13,102 nt of DNA from Actinomycetes bacterium (GTDB taxonomy: Bacteria > Actinomycetota > Acidimicrobiia > Acidimicrobiales > UBA8190). The notes under the pieces are model-generated. The model was not told the origin of the DNA. It saw only the letters and a list, made by a program, of their open reading frames with translations, and ran no database searches. This document shows positions 1-6,826 of the stretch, piece after piece (the first letter of the stretch is position 1; the number at the start of each line of letters is the position of its first letter). The stretch spans positions 1 to 13,102 of the forward strand of contig JAJZYI010000060.1 of assembly GCA_021798135.1 (NCBI GenBank), given 5' to 3'. Both the position numbers and the translations under genes were made by a program.

Positions 1-137
1 GCAGCGCGTACGCAGCGGAGCATCCTGCTCCCACCGGAGCACGAACGTCCAGCGTGTCGCCTCGGCGTGCCCTGGCGCGCCGCCTTATTGCCCTACGCAG
101 GAGTTGAGTAGGACCCCACAAACTCGCCCCATAAACG
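1..137. other. Left-edge stretch without an assignable gene
   Basis: One plus-strand frame is open from base 1 to a TAG at 109-111 (about 36 residues ending LLPYAGVE). It could be the tail of a gene cut by the window edge, but no family is recognisable. From about 81 onward the base composition is less G+C-rich than the coding regions, which fits intergenic DNA. A weak inverted repeat (GAGTT at 101-105 with a later AACTC) was noted and is not convincing. Confidence 0.3.
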
Positions 138-175
138 ACAGGCCGCCGACCCAAACATGCTGGTCAGCGGCCTGT
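138..175 (-). terminator. Probable intrinsic terminator downstream of the initiator tRNA
   Basis: The arms 138-151 and 162-175 form a 14-bp stem around a 10-nt loop. The only non-Watson-Crick position (147/166) is C/A on the plus strand but G-U in minus-strand RNA, so the helix is uninterrupted only in the minus direction. The minus strand continues with CGTTTAT, a weak T-rich tail. This orientation fits termination of the tRNA transcript that starts near 290. Confidence 0.6.
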
Positions 176-188
176 GCGTATGCAAAGA

Positions 189-203
189 GGCGCGAAAAGC
201 GCC
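189..203 (-). terminator. Short hairpin just after the tRNA 3' end
   Basis: GGCGC (189-193) pairs with GCGCC (199-203) around a 5-nt loop, TTTTC in the minus-strand RNA, and is followed by TCTTTGC. It lies 7 nt beyond the encoded CCA end of the tRNA. It could act as a first terminator or a 3'-processing signal in series with the larger hairpin at 138-175. Confidence 0.4.
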
Positions 204-209
204 GGTACT

Positions 210-286
<77 letters not shown>

Positions 287-297
287 CCGTGCAGATC

Positions 298-303
298 ACT
301 CTA
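298..303 (-). promoter_or_regulatory. Candidate -10 box of the tRNA-fMet promoter
   Basis: Minus-strand TAGAGT fits the actinobacterial TANNNT -10 consensus. Its downstream edge is 11 nt from the mature tRNA 5' end, which would give a short 5' leader of about 5 nt for RNase P. No TTGACA-like -35 is evident at 16-18 bp spacing, so the call rests on the -10 box and its position. Confidence 0.45.
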
Positions 304-523
304 CCACGCCTGCAGACGACCTCTCGCGGGCGCCGGACCCCGGCGCACGGTGCCCGCGGGCTGGCGACCGGCGAGCCGCCATGCCGGCGCGCACGCATCC
401 GGTTGTGCGGCGACCCGCCGCCACCCTGCCGCCGGGGGTCGCGACCGCGACGCCACGCGGCCAGACGCGGACGCCGCACCGCGGGCGGGTCGGCACGCAG
501 CGGACCGCTCGCCGCCGGGGCGT

Positions 524-832
524 TCAGGCGGGCTCGGACCCGTCGCCGTCGGTTCCGCCGGCCGGGGCGTCCTGGCCGTCGCCGCTGAGCACGCCGAGTA
601 GCCCGTGCTCGCGGGCGTGCGCCTCGACCTTGCCGAGCAGGCGGTCGACCTCGTCGCGGGGGCCGCCGTGGCGGTCGGCCCGGTACGTCGCGAGGCCGAG
701 GTCCCGCAGCAGCGAGTCGAGCGCGCGCCGGGCCTGCATGGCGTCGATCTTGGCCTGGCCCTGGGCCACGCCCTGCTGTGCCTTCTCCGCGAGCTGACCG
801 GCCTGGACCTTCACCTTGTCGAGGATGCCCAT
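524..832 (-). CDS. Small helical hypothetical protein (102 aa)
   Basis: The product begins MGILDKVKVQAGQLAEKAQ and is almost wholly amphipathic helix up to about residue 80, ending in a Gly/Asp-rich disordered tail (GTDGDGSEPA). There is no signal peptide or membrane segment. The ATG at 832 is chosen because AGGAGG lies 6 nt upstream (839-844); an in-frame ATG at 871 lacks such a site. The N-terminal GIxDKVK(x)QA pattern resembles short uncharacterised actinobacterial proteins of about 100 residues. I recognise no enzymatic motif and assign no function. It lies downstream of the UPF0182 gene on the same strand across a 209-bp gap and may have its own promoter (947-952). The SD can pair with an upstream CCTCCT, suggesting translational control. 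Confidence 0.8.
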   Translation of the reverse strand: MGILDKVKVQAGQLAEKAQQGVAQGQAKIDAMQARRALDSLLRDLGLATYRADRHGGPRDEVDRLLGKVEAHAREHGLLGVLSGDGQDAPAGGTDGDGSEPA

Positions 833-838
833 CACCAG

Positions 839-859
839 CCTCCTGGCCCCGGGAGGAGG
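839..859 (-). promoter_or_regulatory. SD-sequestering hairpin before the 102-aa gene
   Basis: The minus strand reads CCTCCT, a 9-nt loop, then AGGAGG (plus-strand arms 839-844 and 854-859), a perfect 6-bp inverted repeat. The AGGAGG arm is the Shine-Dalgarno sequence of the downstream gene. A folded mRNA would hide it, so this could act as a simple translational gate or thermosensor. Regulation is an inference; the pairing is seen directly. Confidence 0.45.
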
Positions 860-946
860 GGCCGCCGGCATCGCCGTGCCGGCCGTGCGGCCAGGTCCGG
901 GCCGGCGGGTGCCGCCACGGCCGGCGGCAGGCCCCGGGACACTCCC

Positions 947-952
947 ATGCTA
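947..952 (-). promoter_or_regulatory. Candidate -10 box for the 102-aa gene
   Basis: Minus-strand TAGCAT matches TANNNT in an otherwise extremely G+C-rich 209-bp gap. Transcription from about 940 would give a leader of roughly 107 nt containing the SD hairpin at 839-859. No -35 was recognised, so this is tentative. Confidence 0.3.
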
Positions 953-982
953 CCGCCGGGTCCGCCCGGTGTCCGCGCCCCC

Positions 983-1007
983 GCCGGGGTGCCGGCGGTG
1001 CCCCGGC
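983..1007 (-). terminator. G+C-rich hairpin after the UPF0182 gene
   Basis: GCCGGGG (983-989) and CCCCGGC (1001-1007) form a 7-bp stem with an 11-nt loop, 35 nt beyond the UPF0182 stop codon. There is no U-tract, so if it terminates transcription it would be as a non-canonical G+C-rich actinobacterial terminator. It sits before the candidate promoter at 947-952, which makes a gene boundary here plausible. Confidence 0.3.
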
Positions 1008-1041
1008 CCCGGCCCGGGCCCCGGAGCGCGCCGCGCTGCCT

Positions 1042-4000
1042 TCAGCCCGCCCGTGGCGCCGGGGCGGCCAGCGGCCGGGTCGGGAGGCCGATGGTGGCGG
1101 CCGCCTCCCCGGGCGCCGGGGCGGACGCCGAGCTGTGCCCCTGGGAGCTGCCTGCGGACCCGGACGACGAGGTCCCCGACGACCCCCCGGTGGCGCTCGA
1201 CGCGCCGGAGGTCCCCGACGACCCCGCGGTGGCGCTCGACGCGCCGGAGCTCCCCGACGCGGCCGACCCGCTCGCGCCCGACGCACCGCCGGAGCTCCCC
1301 GAGCTGGCGGAGCTGCCCGAGGCGCCGGAGGCCGTCCCCGCCGCGGCCTGCAGCTGCTGCAGGACCTGCTGCAGCTGCTGCTCGTCCTTCCCGTACTGGG
1401 CGAAGTTCCCGGCCTTCAGGTCGGCCTGGGCGTTCTGCTCGGCGGTCACCGCCTGCTGGATGAGCGACTGGACCTGCTGGTCGGCCGGCACGCTGGGGGT
1501 CGGGCTCGGCGACGGGCCCGACGAGGTGCCGCCGGGCTGCTGCGGCGTCACCGACGTCCCCGAGAAGACGTCGGCGATGGCGCCCTGCAGCGTCGGCGCC
1601 ATGGCCACCACCGCGTTGCTGCCGCCACCGGAGCCGTCGTACACGGCGATGACGTCCTGCAGCTCGGGGACTGAGTTGCGCGACGCCTGCACGTAGAGCG
1701 GGCGGAAGTACATCACGGAGTTCCCGACCGGCACCATGAGCACGTTGCCCAGCTGGACGCTCGACCCGCCCTGGTTCAGCAGCGAGATCGCCTTGGAGAC
1801 GGCGCTGTTCTCCTGGATCCGCCCCTCCACCAGTGCCGGGCCGTCGGTCGACTGGTTGGTGGCGACGTACTCGGTCAGGCCCCCGTAGGCGGAGCCGTAC
1901 GCGCCGTAGCCCGACGTCGCCGTCATGAACCCGGCCAGGTTCTGGACGGCGTTGCTGCTGGAGTACGGGACCATGGCGTCGAGCAGGGTGAAGCTCGGTG
2001 TCTTCTGGCCCGGCAGCTGCACCACCTCGTACAGCGGCGTCATCCGCTGCGTCTGCCCGGTGGACACCGGCACGCCCTGGCCGTTCACGGTGTAGATGGT
2101 CTTGGCCAGGGCGTTCGGCGACCCGGCGCCGGGGTCCTGGGAGAGGGTCCACGCCCCCGCCGCGTTGTAGAAGTCCTGCGGGTTGGTGAGGTGGTAGCGG
2201 CCGTAGGTCTGCGCCTGCAGCATGAAGACGTCCTTCGGGTACCGCAGGTGGGCCCGCAGGGTCGCCGGCATCTTGGAGCCGGGCGTGAACATCGTGGGGA
2301 AGGCCCGCTCCCAGGTGCGGATGATCGGGTCGGACGGGTCGACCACGTAGAACGTCATCTTCCCGGTGTAGGCGTTGGTGACCACGACGACGGAGTTGCG
2401 GACGTAGTTGACGACGGCGGGCAGGCCGCTGGCGTTCGGCAGGATGGCGGTGTCGGCGTCCTGAGAGTACGGGTACTGCGACGTGGTCGTGTAGGCGTTC
2501 TGCACCCAGTCGATCTGCCCGTTCACGACCACGGGGTAGGGGCTGGAGTCGAGCGACAGGAACGGCGCCGCCGCCGTGATCGCGTGCTGGACATCGCGGT
2601 ACATGAGCAGCCGGGACTGGGGGGTGATCCGGTTGGAGATGAGCAGGTTGAGGTCGCCGAAGCGCAGCGCGAACGCCGCCCTGGTGAAGAGGTTCGACAG
2701 CTTGATCCCGCCGTTCCCCTGGTAGTGGGACTCGCGGGTGGTGCCGGCGTTCGTCTGGTAGTCGACCTCGGGCTGGGCGCTGTCGGCCACCACGTAGCGG
2801 GCCGTGCCGCCGTCCGCGCTGGGGAGCCCGTAGTAGACGTCGGGCTGGGTGATCGCCGGCAGGCCGGGCGCCGAGGTGTCCGGCACGTTCGAGACCCCGA
2901 ACACGGGCTCGCCCCCGCCCGTCGCCTGGTTCGCCAGTGCCACGATCATCCCGTACCCGTGCGTGTACTGCAGGTGCGTGTTGACCCACCCCTGCGACGG
3001 CAGGCCGGTGTCGTCCACCTGCCGGACGCCGACCACCACCGGGGTGAGCTTGCCGTTCACGACGTACCGGTCGGTGGCCAGGGCGTTGAACGAGTAGTAG
3101 CCGCGGATCTGCTGCTGCTTGGTGAACGTCTGGCTGGTGACCGACGGGTCCCACAGCCGGACGTCGTTCAGGCTCTGCTGGGCGGCGTCGAGCTGCTGCT
3201 GGCTCACCTGCTGGTCGGCCGAGAACGTCACCGTCTTCACGTCGTTGAGGCCGAACGCCGCCCGGGTGGCGGCGATGTTGCGCTGGATGTAGGGCCGCTC
3301 CAGCGCGTTCTGCGCCGGGTTCACCTTCAGGACCTGCAGGAGCGCCGGGTAGACGGCGCCCGCGACGATGGCGACGATCGCCCAGGTGCCCACGGCGAGC
3401 ACCGGCAGCATCCAGCCCCGCATGCGGACGTTGACCAGCAGGACCACGGCGGCGGCGACCGACACCCAGATCAGCAGCTCGAGCGCCGGCAGGCGGGCGT
3501 GCACGTCGGTGTACGAGGCGCCCTGGACGTAGCCGTTGGTGGAGGTGTCGAGCTGGTAGCGAGCCAGCTCGTAGCCCCACGCCTTCACCAGCGCGATGAG
3601 CGCCAGCAGCACCGACAGGTGGACCTTCACCTGCGGGGCCACCCGCTGGGTCTTCTGGTGCGGGCGGATGCCGCCCGCCACGTAGTGGGCGGCGACGGTG
3701 ACGATGGTGACGACCAGCAGGGACAGGAACGCCCAGTTCTCCACGAACGAAAGGAACGGGAGCTCGAAGACGAAGTACCCGATGTCCTTGTGGAACTGCG
3801 GGTCCTTGGTGCCGAAGGGGACGCCGTAGCGGTACAGCAGGTAGCTCTGCCACTGCCCGAGCGTGCTCGACGCGGCGATGAGCGCCGTGACCAGCGCCAC
3901 CGCCGTGCGCACGGCGACGGCGTGCCGGGCGACGGTCCGGTGGTACCGCCGGGCGACCTCGTCCTCGGGCCCGAGCGTCGCCGGCGCGGGGGCCAGGCGG

Positions 4001-4260
4001 TGCGCCACCGCCAGGCTCGCCCACATGGCGACGAAGAAGACGGCGCCGAACACCAGGAACATGCCGACCTTCACGTCGAACAGCCGGTGCCACACCGCAC
4101 CCAGGTGCACCGAGCCGAACCACAGGGCGTCGGTGTAGATGCCGGCCAGCGTGTGCAGGGAGGCCAGCACCACGACCAGCACGACCAGGCCGAGCAGGAT
4201 GACGGTGCGGCGCCGGTGGCTCGCGTGGGCCTGGCGCGGCATGTCCTGGGGAACTCGCAC
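1042..4260 (-). CDS. UPF0182 family membrane protein
   Basis: This 1072-residue protein matches the UPF0182/COG1615 family of actinobacteria and cyanobacteria in length and layout. About seven hydrophobic helices fall in the first ~305 residues (near 19-39, 66-86, 116-134, 169-196, 213-228, 259-278 and 283-306). A long extracytoplasmic domain follows, opening with the family-typical NALERPYIQRNIAATRAAFGL-like stretch. A Gln-rich helical segment (about 926-975) is also usual at the family's C-terminus. Beyond it is an extra, low-complexity Ser/Gly/Ala tail of about 97 residues that includes a duplicated 13-residue unit. The family's biochemical role is unknown to me. The GTG at 4260 is preferred because TAGGCT lies 8 nt upstream; the ATG at 4242 is the alternative, but its AGGA is only 1 nt away. 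The gene begins 11 nt after the DivIVA-like gene, so cotranscription is likely. Confidence 0.93.
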   Translation of the reverse strand: MRVPQDMPRQAHASHRRRTVILLGLVVLVVVLASLHTLAGIYTDALWFGSVHLGAVWHRLFDVKVGMFLVFGAVFFVAMWASLAVAHRLAPAPATLGPEDEVARRYHRTVARHAVAVRTAVALVTALIAASSTLGQWQSYLLYRYGVPFGTKDPQFHKDIGYFVFELPFLSFVENWAFLSLLVVTIVTVAAHYVAGGIRPHQKTQRVAPQVKVHLSVLLALIALVKAWGYELARYQLDTSTNGYVQGASYTDVHARLPALELLIWVSVAAAVVLLVNVRMRGWMLPVLAVGTWAIVAIVAGAVYPALLQVLKVNPAQNALERPYIQRNIAATRAAFGLNDVKTVTFSADQQVSQQQLDAAQQSLNDVRLWDPSVTSQTFTKQQQIRGYYSFNALATDRYVVNGKLTPVVVGVRQVDDTGLPSQGWVNTHLQYTHGYGMIVALANQATGGGEPVFGVSNVPDTSAPGLPAITQPDVYYGLPSADGGTARYVVADSAQPEVDYQTNAGTTRESHYQGNGGIKLSNLFTRAAFALRFGDLNLLISNRITPQSRLLMYRDVQHAITAAAPFLSLDSSPYPVVVNGQIDWVQNAYTTTSQYPYSQDADTAILPNASGLPAVVNYVRNSVVVVTNAYTGKMTFYVVDPSDPIIRTWERAFPTMFTPGSKMPATLRAHLRYPKDVFMLQAQTYGRYHLTNPQDFYNAAGAWTLSQDPGAGSPNALAKTIYTVNGQGVPVSTGQTQRMTPLYEVVQLPGQKTPSFTLLDAMVPYSSSNAVQNLAGFMTATSGYGAYGSAYGGLTEYVATNQSTDGPALVEGRIQENSAVSKAISLLNQGGSSVQLGNVLMVPVGNSVMYFRPLYVQASRNSVPELQDVIAVYDGSGGGSNAVVAMAPTLQGAIADVFSGTSVTPQQPGGTSSGPSPSPTPSVPADQQVQSLIQQAVTAEQNAQADLKAGNFAQYGKDEQQLQQVLQQLQAAAGTASGASGSSASSGSSGGASGASGSAASGSSGASSATAGSSGTSGASSATGGSSGTSSSGSAGSSQGHSSASAPAPGEAAATIGLPTRPLAAPAPRAG
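1169..1258 (-). repeat. 39-bp tandem repeat in the UPF0182 tail
   Basis: Two nearly identical 39-bp units (1169-1207 and 1208-1246, differing by one C/G base) are followed by 12 bp of a third. They encode the 13-residue unit GASSATxGSSGTS in the Ser/Gly/Ala-rich C-terminal tail. The unit length is a multiple of three, so copy changes keep the frame. Confidence 0.85.
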
Positions 4261-4268
4261 GGCGCCCG

Positions 4269-4274
4269 AGCCTA
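4269..4274 (-). promoter_or_regulatory. Candidate internal -10 box before the UPF0182 gene
   Basis: Minus-strand TAGGCT fits TANNNT and lies 8 nt before the GTG start at 4260. Its TAG is also the stop codon of the upstream DivIVA-like gene (4272-4274). The identical hexamer occurs before that gene's own start codon (6756-6761). It could drive a leaderless internal transcript, in addition to readthrough from upstream. Confidence 0.4.
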
Positions 4275-6749
4275 CGGCGACGCGGGCACCAGGAGGCAGC
4301 GGCAGCCGGCGTGGGCGGGCGGGTGGCGGTGGCCGGTGGGGAACTCCTTGCCCGCGGGGACGCCGTCGTCGAGGGCGTTGTCGTCGCAGTCGGCGCACGG
4401 CCCGCCGTCGTCGTCGACCACCCACCGCAGCTCCTGCCCGGCAGGGGTCCCCGCCACCACCGCCCGCGAGAAGGCGGCGACCACGTGGTCGGTTACCAGC
4501 GCCTCGACCCGCGACCCCTTCCACTCCCGGAACGCCGCGCCCACCCGCTCCGCCGCCTGCTGGTCGTCGGCCGGGTCGCCGGTCAGGTCCAGCCGGCGGC
4601 GCAGCGCCGACACCAGGGCGGCCGCCAGCTCCTCGGCGACCTCCCCCATGCCCGGCGCGTCGGCGCCACGGGCGCCGCAGAACTCGGCGCCGGCACGCGC
4701 GGCGCGGTCGAGGTGCTCGCGCACCGCCGCCGCGTAGCGCGCGCGGTGCTCGTCCTCGGCCGGCAGCACGGAGCCGCCCGGCGGCGCGTCGGCACCGCCT
4801 CGACCGGCGCCGGCGTTGCGGATCCGATCGAGCAGGTCGTTCTGGTCGTCCTGCAGGGCCCGCTTCAGGCGGCGCGCCATGGCGGCGACGACCGGCCTGA
4901 CCAGCTCGTCACGCCGGGCGAGGGCCGGATCGGCCGGGCTGGCCGCGTCGCCCTCCGGGACCTCCTCGTCCTCGGACCCGGAACCGGTCTCGTCCTCGGA
5001 CACGGTGCCGGCCAGCCCGGTGCCGGCCAGCCCAGTCTCGGCCAGCCCAGCTCCTGCCAGCCCAGCTCCCGCCAGCCCGGTCTCGGCGGGCCCGGTCTCG
5101 ACCGGCCCGGTGCCGGCCAGCCCGGTCCCGGCCGGCCCGGTGCCGGCCGGCCCGGTGCCGCGTGTCGCGCCCTCGACAGGGGCATCGCCGCCCGTGTCGA
5201 CCGCGGCCGAGGCGGGCGTCGACGAGCCCCCTGCCGCCACGGGGCCCTCCACCGGCCGGTCGACCGCCGGGGGCACCGGCTCGGGCACGCCAGGACGCGC
5301 CACGTGTCGCCGGCGCGGGCGGGGCGTGGCGTCGTGCTGCAGGATGCGGACCGCCGGGCCGTCGTCGTCGATCGCGGCGAAGGCGGGGCTGACCCCCCCG
5401 CTCGTGCCGGGAGCGACGTCGCCGTTGCGGGCCGAGGGCCGCGCCCGGCCGCTGCCCGCGTCGGTGCCGCCGGAGCTGCCGGCGCCGCTGGAGCCGCCGG
5501 CGCCGCGGCCGCCCCGGGAGGCACGGAGCCTGGCGAACAGCGCGTCCACGTCACGCTCGGGAGGGCGCTCACCCGCTGCGACGTCGTGCGCCTCGGCACC
5601 GGGGTGCTCGCCCGCCTCGGCGTCCGCGCCGCCCGCGCCGGTCGACCCGTTCGCTCCGGTCTCGCGGCGCGGACCGCTGGCGTCGGCCGTGCCGCCATCG
5701 GCGGCAGGCGACGCCTGGCCCACCGGGGCTGCGCCGGTCGGCACCAGCTCCGGTTCCGGCTCCGCCAGCCGCTCCGGTTCCGGCTCCGCCAGCCGCTCCG
5801 GTTCCGGCTCCGCCAGCCGCTCCGGTTCCGGCTCCGCCAGCCGCTCCGGTTCCGGCTCCGCCAGCCGCTCCGGCGCCGGCGACGCCGCCGCCGGCCCCCG
5901 ACCGACGGCCGAGGAGGCTGATGCCTGCTCCGCCCCGCCCTCGACGGGATCCGGCGCGTCGGCGGCCAGCTCGTCGAGCAGCGCGTCGTCGGGCAGCGGC
6001 GCGGCGCGCGCCGCGTCGGCAGCCAGCCTGGCCTCGTCCTCGGCGTGCAGCAGCTCCTCGGCCACCTCGTCGACCACCTGCCGGACACCGTGGATCGTCT
6101 GGGCGAGCCGCTCGCGCCCGGCGCGCAGCTGGTCGATCTGGGCGTGCAGCGACCGGCGCCGCTTGGCCAGGTCGGCCAGCACCCGGGCCCGCAGCTCCTG
6201 GGCCTCCTGCACCATGGCGCGGCAGTCGGTGCGGGCCTGGGAGAGCATGGCCTCGGCCTCGGCCCGGGCGTGCTCGACGCGTGCCGTCGCGTCCTCCTGG
6301 GCACGGCGGCGCATCTCCGCCGCGGCCGACTCGCTCTGGGCGACGTGCTCGGCAGCGTGCTGCTCGGCCCGGCCCTGCAGCTGCTCCGCCGCCTCCTGCG
6401 CCTCGGCCCGGACCCGGGCAGCCTCCTCCTCCGCCTTGCTCACGATGTCGGCCGCGGCGTCGCGCGCGGCGCGCAACACCCGGGTCGTCTCCTGGCCGAG
6501 GACGGCGGTCAGGGTCTCCTCGTCGATCTCGGGGCTCCGCGCCCGCTGCTCGGCGTCCGACAGGGCGGCGCGGAGCTCGGCCTCGCGCTCCGCGGCGACT
6601 GCGAGCTCCCGCGCCACCAGCTCCAGCATGCCCCGGACCTCGTCGGGGTCGAAGCCCCGCCGCACCGTCGAGAAGTGGTGCTGCTGCACGTCGTCCGCCG
6701 ACAGGCGCGCCGATGCGGTCGAGATGGTGAGGCGGCGGTCGTCGGGCAT
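4272..6749 (-). CDS. DivIVA-like coiled-coil protein with a phage gp7/Mu F-like C-terminal domain
   Basis: This 825-residue protein has at least four parts. Residues 16-50 (LSADDVQQHHFSTVRRGFDP and onward to EVRGML) match the DivIVA N-terminal lipid-binding and dimerisation signature. Residues ~50-245 are heptad-rich Glu/Arg/Ala coiled coil. Residues ~250-640 are disordered, with five RLAEPEPE repeats (295-334) and about ten degenerate GTGLA-type pentads. Residues ~640-825 form a helical domain ending in W776, CxxC (785/788), then FPTG, PPAH (His813) and CRC (816/818). That Cys/His ending is the hallmark of the SPP1 gp7/Mu F minor-capsid family (PF04233-like). DivIVA proteins mark poles and septa in actinobacteria; the gp7-like domain's job here is unknown and no other phage gene is nearby. 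No SD precedes the ATG, but TAGGCT sits 6 nt upstream, suggesting a leaderless mRNA. The gene is probably cotranscribed with UPF0182. Confidence 0.85.
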   Translation of the reverse strand: MPDDRRLTISTASARLSADDVQQHHFSTVRRGFDPDEVRGMLELVARELAVAAEREAELRAALSDAEQRARSPEIDEETLTAVLGQETTRVLRAARDAAADIVSKAEEEAARVRAEAQEAAEQLQGRAEQHAAEHVAQSESAAAEMRRRAQEDATARVEHARAEAEAMLSQARTDCRAMVQEAQELRARVLADLAKRRRSLHAQIDQLRAGRERLAQTIHGVRQVVDEVAEELLHAEDEARLAADAARAAPLPDDALLDELAADAPDPVEGGAEQASASSAVGRGPAAASPAPERLAEPEPERLAEPEPERLAEPEPERLAEPEPERLAEPEPELVPTGAAPVGQASPAADGGTADASGPRRETGANGSTGAGGADAEAGEHPGAEAHDVAAGERPPERDVDALFARLRASRGGRGAGGSSGAGSSGGTDAGSGRARPSARNGDVAPGTSGGVSPAFAAIDDDGPAVRILQHDATPRPRRRHVARPGVPEPVPPAVDRPVEGPVAAGGSSTPASAAVDTGGDAPVEGATRGTGPAGTGPAGTGLAGTGPVETGPAETGLAGAGLAGAGLAETGLAGTGLAGTVSEDETGSGSEDEEVPEGDAASPADPALARRDELVRPVVAAMARRLKRALQDDQNDLLDRIRNAGAGRGGADAPPGGSVLPAEDEHRARYAAAVREHLDRAARAGAEFCGARGADAPGMGEVAEELAAALVSALRRRLDLTGDPADDQQAAERVGAAFREWKGSRVEALVTDHVVAAFSRAVVAGTPAGQELRWVVDDDGGPCADCDDNALDDGVPAGKEFPTGHRHPPAHAGCRCLLVPASP
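5010..5159 (-). repeat. 15-bp degenerate tandem repeat in the DivIVA-like linker
   Basis: Ten consecutive 15-bp units (minus-strand consensus GGCACCGGGCTGGCC), plus a partial unit at 5001-5009, encode pentapeptides of the form G/E-T/A-G-L/P-A. Copies are diverged, unlike the near-perfect 24-bp tract in the same gene. They extend the flexible linker before the C-terminal domain. Confidence 0.8.
5748..5867 (-). repeat. 24-bp perfect tandem repeat (RLAEPEPE x5) in the DivIVA-like gene
   Basis: Five identical 24-bp copies (5748-5771, 5772-5795, 5796-5819, 5820-5843, 5844-5867), with a truncated copy after 5867, encode the acidic octapeptide RLAEPEPE at residues 295-334. Perfect identity even at third codon positions points to recent expansion by slippage or unequal exchange. 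Confidence 0.95.
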
Positions 6750-6755
6750 GCGGAG

Positions 6756-6761
6756 AGCCTA
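6756..6761 (-). promoter_or_regulatory. Candidate -10 box, leaderless start of the DivIVA-like gene
   Basis: Minus-strand TAGGCT is followed by six bases and then the ATG at 6749. No Shine-Dalgarno precedes this ATG. The geometry fits a transcript starting at the A of ATG, as is common in actinobacteria. No clear -35 was seen. Confidence 0.5.
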
Positions 6762-6826
6762 CGACGCCGTGCTCGGGTCGACGAAGACCATCGGCACCGG
6801 GACCGCCGGGCCGCCCGTCGCCGGGG

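Noticed and set aside
296..496. A 66-codon minus-strand open frame between the tRNA and the 102-aa gene
   Set aside because: No SD, Arg/Gly-rich composition and overlap with the likely tRNA promoter region; no support beyond being open.
950..4123. A 1057-codon minus-strand open frame overlapping UPF0182
   Set aside because: Low-complexity Arg/Gly/Ala translation in another frame of the UPF0182 gene.
2191..4737. An 848-codon plus-strand open frame opposite UPF0182
   Set aside because: Shadow frame with no recognisable domain; the opposite strand encodes a clear family member with membrane helices.
4272..6749. Prophage remnant suggested by the gp7-like domain
   Set aside because: No portal, terminase, capsid or tail gene is nearby, and the domain is part of one intact frame with a DivIVA N-terminus.
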